64,000 nucleotides of DNA from Thecamonas trahens ATCC 50062 (taxonomy: Eukaryota > Apusozoa > Apusomonadida > Apusomonadidae). Positions 18,399-27,935 of this stretch are shown piece by piece. The notes under the pieces are model-generated. The model worked only from the letters and a program-made list of their open reading frames with translations, did not search any database and was not told the origin of the DNA. Both the position numbers and the translations under genes were made by a program. Position 1 is the stretch's first letter; each line of letters begins with the position of its first letter. The DNA lies in assembly GCF_000142905.1 (NCBI RefSeq), contig NW_013657677.1, positions 585,167 to 649,166 of the forward strand, in the 5' to 3' direction.

Positions 18399-21300
18399 AT
18401 GGCCAGCATTGCCACAGGCTTTGCCGAGTCTGGCCACCTCCCAGCCGGTGACTATGTGCTACATGTAGCCAACTTTTCCAACTTTGTCGGCCGCTTTGAG
18501 TACTCGTTTGTGCGCCAGGTACGTCGCCAGGTCCCGGTCCGACCTCTCGCCTCCAAGTTGCCGTCTTCCATTGTTGTCACAAGGCGACACGCACTGCAGG
18601 CGTCGGGGAAGGAGGGTGGCAGGGGGGGGGGGGGGGAGGGAAGAGGGGAAGGGGGTATGTGGAGACTTACGGGAGTGTGGGGGCAATGTCTGGGCTTGGG
18701 ATGGTGGCTTGTTGTGTGTGGCGTGTGGGCGGCGGCCTGGGTGGGGCTGTGTGGCGGTGTGGGCGGCGGTGTTCGAACTGCTGATGGCTGGCTGGCTGTG
18801 GCTGCCGACGGCGGACGATGGATCGTGGGGGGTGGCATGGGGCTGGTGCGGGGGTGGCATGGGAATGGCGTGGGGATGGCTGCGGCGGGTGACACGGCGA
18901 TGGCTTTGCCGGGTGGACCACAGTCTGCAACAGACGTGACGTGCTCGCGCGGCGAGGAAGAGACAATCTCGCCTGGGGAAGAATGGTGGCACAAGTTCTC
19001 GGTTAACGCGCCGTCGACGTTCTTTTCGCTCCAGCTGGTGTCGTCGGACGGGATCGCGGTCGAGATTATCCAGCTGTGCTCGGCGGTCGACCTGGCGCTG
19101 GCCGGCGGTGCGTCCACCAAGCCGGCGCCCGGAGGCCTGACAGCATCGCGGTCGATCGAGCTGCCGGACGGCAACTACATTCTGCGGGTCAACAACGCGT
19201 CAGGCCAAAAGGCATCAGTGGCGTACAGCGTGACCCGACGGACGCCCGACGGAAGCGGCATGGTGCTCTCGGCGCCGGTCCGCGAGCTGCAGGCGCAGTC
19301 GGACTGGTGGCGCAAGTTTGTGGTCCAGAACGCATCGCCGGCACTCACCTTTACGCTTGACGTGACGTCGACCGGCAACACGTTCGAGGAGGTCCTTCTC
19401 CTTGGTCCCATTCTCATTCTCGACCCGTTCCCCATCGCGACCAAGGCCGAGGCCGGCGCGGCGGTACCTTGCGCCGGCGTCGTCAAGACCTCGAGCGGTG
19501 GCGCCTTTGCCTTTTGCGACGAGACCAAGTGCTTCAACTACGAGGCGAGCAAGTTCAGCGAGCTTGCCACGCTCTCGCAGTTTCAGGCATACAAGGAGCT
19601 CTGGTTCCCGCCGGGCGGCCCGCACTCGCGGTTCCAGCTCTTTGACGGACCGAGCTTCGCGCCGCTCGGCCGGTCGCATGAGAGCGGATGGGAGGTGGCG
19701 CACGACGGCGGCGGCGTCCTCGCCTCGCTCGACGACATTCGCAAGTTTCTGCAGAACCCGTACATGACGGCCAACAACTACACCGCCATCGCGCTGACCG
19801 GCACCGTCCTCACACCGTCGGACATTGACCGGCTCGGCGAATACCTCACCTCGACGCTCATCACCCGGCGTATCTCTGCCCTGGTCCTCGCCGGCTCACA
19901 CATCGATGACGAGAGGCTCATCCGGCTGCTCTCGGGCATCTCGCCCGTTCTCAACTACCTCGACCTCTCTGACAACCTCGTCACCGACAACGGCGTTGTG
20001 GCGCTCTCGGCGCTCCTCGCAACCTCAGACTACAACTTGCAGTACATCTCGCTCCGTGGCAACGCCATTGAGAACCTCGGCGCCGCCGCACTCTCCGATG
20101 CTCTCACCCGTAACGCCACCCTCCTCGCGCTCGATCTCTCGGACAACGCGATTGGGCTCGATGGTGCCAAGCAGCTGCAGGAGGGCATCCGGATCAATCA
20201 TTCGCTGCGGAGCGCCAACCTCGCCGGCAACGCGGTCGGCGCTGATGTGGTCGACTTGCTCGGCCGGCTTGCGCCAAACCGGCTTGTCGACCACGTCCAG
20301 TGGTCGTGGCGGTGTGCGCTCGATGCCCGCGGCTCGCGCGCCAGCGCCGTCGGTCCGGACGGCGGCAGAACCGGGCTCGGCGCCCCGCGGGACGTCGTCG
20401 CCATCAGCCCCGGTCGGTTCGGCGCCCAGACGCCGCTGTACGTGCTCACGTTTGCGCCGCCAGGTGCGCCGACCTCGGCCGCCGCCGACCGCATGGTTGT
20501 GGTCCGCCAGTCGGAGCTAGAGCCCGGGACCATGGCGGTCGCCGAGGCGCTCGCGGCCGGCCGTGCTTTCCTCGTCCCACTTCCCGAGGGTCAGACAGTG
20601 GCTACGATGGCGACCAATGCATCGCACCATGTCGCGGTGGCGACGTTCGAGGCTACCATCCTTGTCTACTCGGGGCTCTCGCTGCTGCGGGCGCTCGATC
20701 AGGCCCGAAGCGGGGGCAGCTGCGAGGTGGCATCGATGGCGCAGATCTCAACCTCGACGGTAGCGCCGTGCCTCGCGTCGTCGGCGCAGGTACTCATGCC
20801 GCGATTTGCGCCGCGTGGCGCCGCACGGAGTGGAGCAGGCGAGGCGCCTACGCCTGCGGCGCGGCTGCAGTCGCCGGCGGCGAGTAGCAGCGGAGCGGCG
20901 CCGTGGACCGAGCCGCAGACCAAGGAGTCGGTTCCGGTAGTCGCCTTTGCATGGGTGCCTGTTCTGGAGACGGTGCCGTGCGAGGCTGCAGTGCTGTACG
21001 CCGACGGCACGCCCGCCATTGTCAGCGGCGGCACCGTGTCTGCACTCGGGTGCACTAGCAAGCGGCCGCCGGTCTCGGGCGTCGTCTCGCTAGCGTGGGG
21101 CATTGCGCCCATGGCACAGTCACACGTCACGCCGCGGGCGGTCCTCGCCATGGGCCTCGCCGATGGACGGGTGGTCCTGCAGCGGCCGGCGTCGGCAATG
21201 CTCCTCGGAACGCTCAGCCCGCCCGACGAGCTGCGCGGAGTCCACGCCGCGGCGCACCTCCGGTTCCTCGGCTCGGATGTGTGGCTGGTTGGCTTTGTGG

Positions 21301-22400
21301 CGCGGAGCGGCTCGTACGTCTTTGCGCTCGTTCATCTCCGATCCGGCAAGGGCGGCGCGGTGGCGGCACGGTGGCGGGTCCTCGGCCCACAGCTGTTCCC
21401 TGTAGCCTCTGCGGCTTCGCTCCGGCGCGCGTCCCAGCTGACGCACGTCCCACTCCCGGTCGCGCTTTTCTCGCAGCTCGCTGACGCCCCTGCATGCGTC
21501 AAGGTCTCGCTCTCGCTTCCGTTCCCACGGCTGCTAGTGCTTGGCTCTTCAATCTCGCCAGACGTGGAGGTCCTCACCTCGACGCCGCACTCGGACCCGC
21601 TGCAGACCTGGCGGGCGTGCGCGCTGCCCAACTCGACCCTGTTCTCGCCGCCGTCGGCGGGCACGGGCCCTACCGCGTCGCAGCCAACGACCCCGCGTGT
21701 GGCAGCGGTGTCGGCAGCCAGCCCGCCGCGGATGCCGGTCGACTTTGAGGACGGCATGCTTGCGGCACGGTGCTTTCCAATCGCGGTGGCGGCGGTCGTC
21801 GACCCCGCTGCAGGCGACGAGGGCCGCGCCCGGCTGCTGCCGACGTCGCCACGCGAGACGGATGAGGCACGCAAGTCTCGTGAGCCGCGCGATGGGCCGC
21901 ACATGCGATACGAGTACGAGTACGAGTACGAGTACGATGAGTCACCGTCGGGCGGGGACGACGATCTTCGGCGGCACGCTGTGTACTCGCGGCGGACCAA
22001 GCCCGGCGCGGTGCAGCGGACCGAGCAAGCGTCCAACTACGCCAACCTGTCGACAGTGGAGACGCTCCACCACCTGCGGCTCGAGCTCCCGTGCGTCCGA
22101 GTCTCGCTTGTCTGTGTCCTGCTCTCGGGCCACGTCCTCGAGTACGAGTTTGTGGTCCGGCAGGAGAAGCCGGTCGACCAGGGCCCAATCAAGGGCGACA
22201 CGTACGATCTCTTTGCCTCGTACCAGGTGGCGCGCAAGCGGCTGCAGGCCTCGCTCCAGCTCCCACAGCCGATAGGCGACTTTGTCGACCCGGCGTCGAT
22301 CCGCCCACCTCCCCACACACGGTCATCAGCGCTTGACTACGTTGACCACGCCGTTGGCGGTCTCTTTGACCGTGTTGCCGTCTCACCCCTTCGACCGTAA
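18399..22400 (+). CDS. PPC-like / leucine-rich-repeat / beta-propeller-like protein
   Basis: The proposed coding exons are 18399-18518 and 18924-22400 (1,198 residues). An earlier 5' exon is possible, because CTCACAG at about 18374-18380 could be an acceptor. Three repeats resemble bacterial pre-peptidase C-terminal domains, with signatures LPAGDYVLHVANFSN, LPDGNYILRVNNASG and a third around DWWRKFVVQNAS. Ribonuclease-inhibitor-like LRRs follow at about 19860-20260 (LNYLDLSDNLVTDNG, LLALDLSDNAIG). The C-terminal 600 residues hold short WD-like strands (VAVATFEATILVYSG, AVLAMGLADGRVVLQ) and an EYEYEYEY tract at about 21908-21935. No transmembrane segment is obvious. I do not recognise an orthologue, and the function is unknown. 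A 20-bp minisatellite starts directly at the stop codon. Confidence 0.7.
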   Translation: MASIATGFAESGHLPAGDYVLHVANFSNFVGRFEYSFVRQVRRQVPVRPLASKLPSSIVVTRRHALQASGKEGGRGGGGEGRGEGGMWRLTGVWGQCLGLGWWLVVCGVWAAAWVGLCGGVGGGVRTADGWLAVAADGGRWIVGGGMGLVRGWHGNGVGMAAAGDTAMALPGGPQSATDVTCSRGEEETISPGEEWWHKFSVNAPSTFFSLQLVSSDGIAVEIIQLCSAVDLALAGGASTKPAPGGLTASRSIELPDGNYILRVNNASGQKASVAYSVTRRTPDGSGMVLSAPVRELQAQSDWWRKFVVQNASPALTFTLDVTSTGNTFEEVLLLGPILILDPFPIATKAEAGAAVPCAGVVKTSSGGAFAFCDETKCFNYEASKFSELATLSQFQAYKELWFPPGGPHSRFQLFDGPSFAPLGRSHESGWEVAHDGGGVLASLDDIRKFLQNPYMTANNYTAIALTGTVLTPSDIDRLGEYLTSTLITRRISALVLAGSHIDDERLIRLLSGISPVLNYLDLSDNLVTDNGVVALSALLATSDYNLQYISLRGNAIENLGAAALSDALTRNATLLALDLSDNAIGLDGAKQLQEGIRINHSLRSANLAGNAVGADVVDLLGRLAPNRLVDHVQWSWRCALDARGSRASAVGPDGGRTGLGAPRDVVAISPGRFGAQTPLYVLTFAPPGAPTSAAADRMVVVRQSELEPGTMAVAEALAAGRAFLVPLPEGQTVATMATNASHHVAVATFEATILVYSGLSLLRALDQARSGGSCEVASMAQISTSTVAPCLASSAQVLMPRFAPRGAARSGAGEAPTPAARLQSPAASSSGAAPWTEPQTKESVPVVAFAWVPVLETVPCEAAVLYADGTPAIVSGGTVSALGCTSKRPPVSGVVSLAWGIAPMAQSHVTPRAVLAMGLADGRVVLQRPASAMLLGTLSPPDELRGVHAAAHLRFLGSDVWLVGFVARSGSYVFALVHLRSGKGGAVAARWRVLGPQLFPVASAASLRRASQLTHVPLPVALFSQLADAPACVKVSLSLPFPRLLVLGSSISPDVEVLTSTPHSDPLQTWRACALPNSTLFSPPSAGTGPTASQPTTPRVAAVSAASPPRMPVDFEDGMLAARCFPIAVAAVVDPAAGDEGRARLLPTSPRETDEARKSREPRDGPHMRYEYEYEYEYDESPSGGDDDLRRHAVYSRRTKPGAVQRTEQASNYANLSTVETLHHLRLELPCVRVSLVCVLLSGHVLEYEFVVRQEKPVDQGPIKGDTYDLFASYQVARKRLQASLQLPQPIGDFVDPASIRPPPHTRSSALDYVDHAVGGLFDRVAVSPLRP
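18519..18923 (+). other. Probable frame-neutral intron (405 bp)
   Basis: The donor is GTACGT after CGCCAG and the acceptor is CCACAG. The length is a multiple of three with no in-frame stop, so it reads through as protein. However, it contains a 15-G run (18622-18636) and T/G-rich low-complexity sequence unlike the flanking exons. It also interrupts the join between two similar repeat domains. Confidence 0.65.
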
Positions 22401-22689
22401 ACCAATGGCCACCAACGACAACCAATGGCCACCAACGACAACCAATGGCCACCAACGACAACCAATGGCCACCAACGACAACCAATGGCCACCAACGACA
22501 ACCAATGGCCACCAACGACAACCAATGGCCACCAACGACAACCAATGGCCACCAACGACAACCAATGGCCACCAACGACAACCAATGGCCACCAACGACA
22601 ACCAATGGCCACCAACGACAACCAATGGCCACCAACGACAACCAATGGCCACCAACGACAACCAATGGCCACCAACGACAACCAATGGC
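22400..22689. repeat. 20-bp minisatellite, 14.5 copies
   Basis: The unit ACCAATGGCCACCAACGACA is repeated 14 times without a visible mismatch from 22401, with a partial copy to 22689. It begins directly after the TAA stop of the preceding gene. Because 20 is not a multiple of 3 and the unit lacks stops, every frame on both strands is open and encodes the same 20-residue cycle. The long ORFs across it are therefore artefacts. Confidence 0.97.
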
Positions 22690-22763
22690 AGGCAGACCGT
22701 CACAGGCCGCACAGCGCCCCACACGCACACACCCCACCCCACCCCACACCCCCACACCCCCAC

Positions 22764-22785
22764 CACACACACACACACACACACA
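22764..22785. repeat. (CA)n microsatellite
   Basis: A CA dinucleotide run lies immediately 5' of the RSPH14 start codon. Confidence 0.85.
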
Positions 22786-22792
22786 AACACAT

Positions 22793-23956
22793 ATGAGCAA
22801 GCCCGACTATGGGGCTATGCCGTCCCTCATGACCAACACAACGGTGCTGTCTGCATTTGCCGCCAAGGCCAACCCCAACCCAGCCGACCCAACGGCCCTG
22901 ACGCTGGCCTACGGTGATCGGACCATGCCCAAGCTCCGCCTCGCCTTGGCGTCTCCTGATTTGATTGTTCGGCAACGTGCCCTCATCTCGCTCCGTACTC
23001 TGGTTGTCAATCCCGACAATGCTGCCGCTGCGCTTCATGCTGATACTGTCTCGGGCTTGAGTGCTTGTCTCGATGCCTCGGACGAGCTCGTCCGCTCCAC
23101 AGCTGCTGCTGTCTGTGAGGCTCTGGCCAGACTCGCGCCAGGAAAAGCTGCTCTGGCTGCGTCAGACGTACTGCCCAAGCTCGCCCAGCTGGCAGACGAT
23201 GACAAGCGCTCAGTCCGGGCGGCCGCGCTCGGCGCGCTGGCGGCTCAGGCCGACGATCCCGACGGCGCCCATTCGGTCCTCACCGCCGGCCTCGTTCCGC
23301 TGCTGGTGGACAAGGCCGCCGTCGAGGAAGAGATGCTGCAAATCCTGGCCCTGGAAGCGCTGGCTGGGTGTGTGCGGCAGGACGCTGCGGATGCGCTGCG
23401 GGTCGGCGCCATGGACGTCGCGGTCGCGCTGCTCGGGCACGAGTCGGGCGGCGTCCGCAACGCGGCGGCGCTGCTCATCCTTGCACTGGCCACCCCGTTT
23501 GAAGGCAAGATCATTGCGGTTGACTCGGCAGCGGTGCCGCCGCTGGTGGTCGCTCTCTGCGATGACGAGCTGGCGGTCCAGCCTGCGGCGGCACGCGCAC
23601 TCATGGCGGTGACGGTGTACAACGGCGGCAAGGTTGCGGCGCTCGAGGCCGGTGCGCCCTCGATTCTCTCCGACATTATTGTCGCAGAGCTGGAGGCCGA
23701 TACTGCAGTCGACGAGGCCGTGGCGGCCTCGCTTGCGCGCGGCGATGGCAGCCCTCCGGTCCCGCAGCGCGAGCACCTCCGCGAGCTCCGGGTCTCGGCG
23801 CTCAAGGCCGTCACCACCATTGCCGAGCACCCGCTCGGCCGGCGCGCCTTTCTCCCACTTGTCGACCGGCTTGAGGAGCTGGCGGCCGTCGACGACGACC
23901 CGCTCCTCGCCCGGTCTGCCGCCATTGCGCTGCAGGTCATCCAGTTTACGCCTTGA
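22793..23956 (+). CDS. RSPH14: RSPH14, radial spoke head 14 homologue (ARM repeats)
   Basis: The start is the ATG at 22793 (MSKPDYGAM); upstream codons in the same frame come from the minisatellite and are excluded. The 387 residues are armadillo-type helices throughout. Landmarks agree with my recollection of animal RSPH14: NTT near the N-terminus, then FGHRALPKL-like YGDRTMPKL, SPDLIVRQRALISL, the EGKIIAVD/VTVYNGGKVAALEAGA region, and a C-terminus ending VIQFTP where the animal protein ends VIEFKP. Radial-spoke proteins connect the outer doublets to the central apparatus of motile 9+2 axonemes, so the organism should be flagellated. The gene is convergent with the GSAP relative, with 13 bp between stop codons. 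Confidence 0.9.
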   Translation: MSKPDYGAMPSLMTNTTVLSAFAAKANPNPADPTALTLAYGDRTMPKLRLALASPDLIVRQRALISLRTLVVNPDNAAAALHADTVSGLSACLDASDELVRSTAAAVCEALARLAPGKAALAASDVLPKLAQLADDDKRSVRAAALGALAAQADDPDGAHSVLTAGLVPLLVDKAAVEEEMLQILALEALAGCVRQDAADALRVGAMDVAVALLGHESGGVRNAAALLILALATPFEGKIIAVDSAAVPPLVVALCDDELAVQPAAARALMAVTVYNGGKVAALEAGAPSILSDIIVAELEADTAVDEAVAASLARGDGSPPVPQREHLRELRVSALKAVTTIAEHPLGRRAFLPLVDRLEELAAVDDDPLLARSAAIALQVIQFTP

Positions 23957-23969
23957 CAGCCGGCATGTA

Positions 23970-26900
23970 TCACACAAGAAAGAGCGCATGCTGCTCGGCA
24001 ACGAGGTACGCGGTCACAAACTCGACTTCGGTCGCGAGCTCCGGGCACGACGCCGCGAGGTCGGCGAGCTGGCGTAGGTAGAGGGCGAGCGGGACAAAGG
24101 GGGCGGCCGACTCAGAGTCGTCTGCCGAGATCTCGGTGTAGACCGTCGACGTGGCGTTGGCGTTGACGGTCGGCAGCGTGCAGAGCGAGGCGTAGCGGTC
24201 GAGAAGAAACACTGGATCTGCACCCATGACCTGGTCAATGTATGTGGGATTGTCGAGCGCGGTGGCGAGCCGGTACTTGAGCGCCGTGTCGGCCGGCGAG
24301 TCCGAGAGCCGGGCGGCGGCCTCGAGAACAAACGACGGCGTAGCGCGAAAGACGCCGCGGTCGAGGTAAGCGAGAAAGGCGGCGCGGGTGAGCGTGTCAA
24401 AGCCAAGCAAGGCAAAGATGGCATGAAAGCCGAGCGGAAACGGTGCTTGAAGCTCTTCGATGGCGCAGTAGAGGGTCTCGAGGAGCGCAAAGTGGGCGGA
24501 TTTGGGCAGCGAGGCGCTCGCGACGGCGTCGTTGACAGCGGCAAAGAGGGTTGCGCACGCGGTGACCAGCGCGGTCTGGTACTCGGCGGCCCAGCGAGCG
24601 CACGACGACCGGAGCGTTTTGGCCGCCGACTCTTGCAAGTGGTCGACGAGGACGGCGAGGTGCCGGCCCGACGACCAGTCCAGCGGGAACCGGCCTGCGG
24701 GAAGCGCTGTGTTGTGCGGACGTGACCGGATGGCCTTTTTGGCGAGCGCCGGGAATGACGACGTCCGCTTGGCCCGCTTGGCCTCGGCCTTGTCCTCCAT
24801 GTTGAACAGCTTGAGGAAGAGGCGCTTGACGCCTGATGGCGACGGAGCGGTTGGCGAGCCAGACGGTGAGCCGGCCGGCGAGCCTGCGCGGGCGCGGGCA
24901 GAGCCGTCACCGTCGTCGTCGTACAGCACAACGTCCGAGAGCGCAAAGCGGCGCGGGATGGGGGCGACCGGGGCGCCGGAGCGGGCAAACGAGCCGGTTC
25001 CGGCCGCAAGCCGCGCATAGTTGTAGCTAGTGAGTGGTCGCGAGAGGCTGCGTGAGGCGTACAAGTCACGCTCGTCGTGTGCCAGCAGCGGCGTGCACGA
25101 GAGCGGCATGGTGGCAAGCAGGTGCGGCGACATGCCGCAGGCGCGGAGAGCGGCGTATGCCGAGCCGATGATAAACTCTTTGAAGAGCGCCGGCGCGACG
25201 AGGCCTGGCGACGACGCGCACATGGCAGAGAGGAGCGATGCCGCCAGCCGTGCGTCCTCCATGTGGACAAGGATGAGGTGGAGGGCGTGGACGTGCGACT
25301 CGACAGCCGGGCGGGCAAAGAGAGCAGCAAGGCCGGCTGGGTCGATGTGGATGGTAAAGGCGAGGCCCGAGAGCAGGTCGAGCGAGGTTGACGGCGAGTC
25401 GGCCGGGAGCGCGGCGAGCATAGCAAAGTTGAGAGCGAGGAGGTCCGGGTGGGCGGCGGAGAGGGCGCGGGCGGGTAGGCCCGGCACAAGGCTTGGATCG
25501 GCGAGGACAAGCGAGCGCATGGTGGCATGCGCCGTCCCGCAGTCGATGATGTGAAGGTAGTAGTCGGGAATGAAGATGACGAGGACGTCGGCGACCGGCG
25601 CTACCGAGGCCCAGTTGACAGCCGAGCTTGTGGTGAGACCGCGGACGTCGAGCGAGTCGCCGAGCGACGGCTGGGCAACGTTGTGCATGGGAATGGTAAA
25701 GTTGTACAGCTCGGCGTAGGCGAGGAGCGTCACCGATACCTGGATGTGCGGGAGCGAGGAGACCGTTCTCCGGACATACTGCTGCTGGACGAGGACCTTG
25801 TCGCCGGACGGGAGAGTGACGAGCGAGATGAGCGGATCGGCAATGGGCAGGTGCGGGAGAAGCGCGAGCGGGAGGTACGCATGTGCGGCTGGAGGATCGA
25901 GCGCGCGGGTGGCAAGGAGCGGGAGGGGAAACTCGGCGAAGCAGTCGGGCCGCCGCTCGTTGAACGCGTAGCCGCGGAGTACGTGACCGGCGTCCGGTGC
26001 CTTGGGACGTGTCACAATGACGTAAAGGTGGCCCGACTCCACGTCCCATTGATACCAGAGAAAGTGCTTGAACAGCTGGGTCTGGAGCATGGGCTGGGCG
26101 AAGATTTTGAAACCCGGCGCGCGGTCGCGCTTCTTCATGGCAATCTGGTAGAGGTGGATAAAGACGTTGTCGAGAATAAAGACAAAGAATGAGGTCCGCG
26201 TACGTGACGAGACTTTGTCGACCGGGCAGAACTGGACGCGCTGAAACTCGCGCGAGATGACGTTGAGCGAGTAGCAGTTGGACTGCGGGTGGATCTCGAC
26301 CAGCCACGACTCGTACTCGTTCTCGGTAATGCTGCTCTCGAGCCCGTTCTCGCCCACCGTCGCCACGCCAGTGTCGCGGCGAGTGAGGGTCGAGAATCCA
26401 AGTAGCGTCCGATCGTTGTTGATGGACGCACCCACAACCGTCGTCAGTCCGTTGTGGGTGTAGAGTACCTCGCACTTGCCGGTCGCCACCTCGTACGAGT
26501 GGATGAACGTTCGCCGCGCAGCCTCGGCCTCGTCCATCGAGCACCGGCCTTGCTCCGAGACAGCAGCCACAAATCGGGCGTCCATCCCATCTGTCGCCAC
26601 CAGGAGCACGCCGTCGCCGGTCTGGCCGACCACAAACATGGTCGGCAGCGGCGGGAGAGATGCACGCCCAGCAGGGCCAGCTCCGCCGCCAAGACCATCG
26701 CCATCGCCTCCTTGCCCCTCTCCACCACCACCGCCGCCGCCACCGCCGCCACCAGAGACCGCCGATACAAAGGCCGAGTCGGACGAAGCACCCGAGGCGC
26801 CCGAGACGGAAGCCGCAGCCGTGTGGCTCGGTGACGGCGATGGCGGAGCGTGTGACGATGACGTTGACTCTATAAGCCGTTCTTGGGTGGCAGCACCATG

Positions 26901-27092
26901 ATCGAGCTCATCACCACGAGGAGAAGCTCCATGAGTGTGACGATGGGCAATGCCCAAGCCATCGGCTGTCTCCTCGCCTGTCTCGAACACGCCCACCACA
27001 GACAGAGGTGTGGCCAGAGTATGTGGTGATGTCGTGAGGAGGGCCTGGGCCACTTCTTGGTGGAGGGAGAACCGGGGTTGGTACCGGAACAT
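23970..27092 (-). CDS. GSAP: Gamma-secretase-activating protein / pigeon family
   Basis: The start is taken as ATG 27092 (MFRYQPRF, 1,040 residues); the frame is open to 27296, but the extension is Pro/His/Thr-rich and spans a 16-G run. Resemblances to animal GSAP recalled from memory are the EVLYTHN...VGASINNDRTLL segment, LVEIHP, a WYQWDVESGHLYV region, LVPALFKEFIIGSAY, PLGFHAIFALLGF...LAYLDRGVF, and a C-terminus with EFVTAYLVAEQHALFL. The N-terminal half is likely a beta-propeller and the C-terminal part helical. A Gly/acidic linker lies near residues 90-130 and a Ser/Pro-rich loop near 700. In animals GSAP was linked to gamma-secretase and lipid homeostasis; the role here is unknown. It diverges from BiP across about 840 bp. 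Confidence 0.75.
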   Translation of the reverse strand: MFRYQPRFSLHQEVAQALLTTSPHTLATPLSVVGVFETGEETADGLGIAHRHTHGASPRGDELDHGAATQERLIESTSSSHAPPSPSPSHTAAASVSGASGASSDSAFVSAVSGGGGGGGGGGGEGQGGDGDGLGGGAGPAGRASLPPLPTMFVVGQTGDGVLLVATDGMDARFVAAVSEQGRCSMDEAEAARRTFIHSYEVATGKCEVLYTHNGLTTVVGASINNDRTLLGFSTLTRRDTGVATVGENGLESSITENEYESWLVEIHPQSNCYSLNVISREFQRVQFCPVDKVSSRTRTSFFVFILDNVFIHLYQIAMKKRDRAPGFKIFAQPMLQTQLFKHFLWYQWDVESGHLYVIVTRPKAPDAGHVLRGYAFNERRPDCFAEFPLPLLATRALDPPAAHAYLPLALLPHLPIADPLISLVTLPSGDKVLVQQQYVRRTVSSLPHIQVSVTLLAYAELYNFTIPMHNVAQPSLGDSLDVRGLTTSSAVNWASVAPVADVLVIFIPDYYLHIIDCGTAHATMRSLVLADPSLVPGLPARALSAAHPDLLALNFAMLAALPADSPSTSLDLLSGLAFTIHIDPAGLAALFARPAVESHVHALHLILVHMEDARLAASLLSAMCASSPGLVAPALFKEFIIGSAYAALRACGMSPHLLATMPLSCTPLLAHDERDLYASRSLSRPLTSYNYARLAAGTGSFARSGAPVAPIPRRFALSDVVLYDDDGDGSARARAGSPAGSPSGSPTAPSPSGVKRLFLKLFNMEDKAEAKRAKRTSSFPALAKKAIRSRPHNTALPAGRFPLDWSSGRHLAVLVDHLQESAAKTLRSSCARWAAEYQTALVTACATLFAAVNDAVASASLPKSAHFALLETLYCAIEELQAPFPLGFHAIFALLGFDTLTRAAFLAYLDRGVFRATPSFVLEAAARLSDSPADTALKYRLATALDNPTYIDQVMGADPVFLLDRYASLCTLPTVNANATSTVYTEISADDSESAAPFVPLALYLRQLADLAASCPELATEVEFVTAYLVAEQHALFLV

Positions 27093-27361
27093 GGTTGGTA
27101 GGGTAGTGGGGGGGGAGGGGGGGGGGGGGGGGAGGGAGGTGAGGTGGTGCAAGGCGGAGGTGGGCGTGGCGGTGGCGGTGGCGGTGGCGGACGGGCACGA
27201 GGTGAAAGACCGACAGCTGGCTCGGCGCCAGTGGAGAGGGCGACGACCAAGTCGGCCGCATCTAATCGCGGGCCACCCATCAAGTACGTTGATCATGCTT
27301 GCTTGTTGGCTGCATGACCATAGCTCAGCCGAGTGAAGGTGGAATGCCTGGGCGTGTGTGT

Positions 27362-27384
27362 GGGGGGGGGGGGGGGGGGGGGGG
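27362..27384. repeat. 23-nt poly-G tract
   Basis: One of the longest of the recurrent G/C homopolymers. Others of 14-23 nt are at 11875-11892, 11956-11972, 15433-15446, 18622-18636, 27117-27132, 28375-28393 and 63866-63888. All lie outside coding exons. Confidence 0.95.
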
Positions 27385-27828
27385 AGGGGTGAGAGGGGGG
27401 TTGCATGGGGTGATGGACAAGCTCATCGCTCCGAGCCGAGGTTAGGTGGCCGGGTGTGATGGTAGTCACTGCGGTTGAGCAGGTAAGCACGGTGGGTGAT
27501 GTCATCATTCATGATGCCTGCCGGCTCGCACATGGCTTGCATCAACAGCATCGATAATGAGGTCAGTCCAGGTCCGACGTCAGAGGTCGCCTGCGACATC
27601 AAAACCCGGACGATTCCTCCCGGACGAGAAGATCCGTTACGTAGCACACATACATCACCACTACATCGACAGACAAACACAAGCACACATATCCGCACGT
27701 GTGTATCACATCGACAAAGCAAGCCTTTCGCCACACAAGTGAGGAGCTTGACACCGATTAATCCCATCGAATCTAAGGACATCGATTAATTACTCGAGTG
27801 AGTATTCGAACAGTTCAACTGATTGACT

Positions 27829-27831
<3 letters not shown>

Positions 27832-27863
<32 letters not shown>
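27832..27863. repeat. (CT)n microsatellite upstream of BiP
   Basis: About 16 CT units lie about 70 bp before the BiP start codon, in the probable 5' UTR or core promoter. Confidence 0.9.
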
Positions 27864-27869
<6 letters not shown>

Positions 27870-27935
27870 GTTCTCTGTCTTTCGTTGCCGACATTCAATC
27901 ATTTTTCATTGACGCACACACGACTCATTTCAAAC

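Larger units (their letters stand above)
27093..27935. promoter_or_regulatory. Divergent region between GSAP relative and BiP
   Basis: About 840 bp contain G runs at 27117-27132 and 27362-27384 and a CT microsatellite at about 27832-27863, about 70 bp before the BiP ATG. No clear ERSE (CCAAT-N9-CCACG) or perfect heat-shock element was found by eye. No convincing ORF is present. Confidence 0.5.

Noticed and set aside
22764-22785. Telomere-like or CRISPR-like array at the repeats near 22.4-22.8 kb
   Set aside because: The repeats are contiguous without spacers and lack telomeric TTAGGG-type units, so it is an ordinary minisatellite plus (CA)n.
22189-22917. Long ORFs on both strands across the minisatellite
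   Set aside because: They are translations of a 20-bp repeat without stops, identical in every frame; no independent protein is supported.
24014-26544. Large overlapping frames (about 490-500 codons) on the same strand as the GSAP relative
   Set aside because: They are shifted-frame shadows with Ser/Pro/Arg-only composition; the GSAP frame carries the conserved segments.
27800-27820. Heat-shock element before BiP (TTCGAACAGTTC)
   Set aside because: The GAA and TTC units have the wrong spacing for a canonical element, so no call was made.
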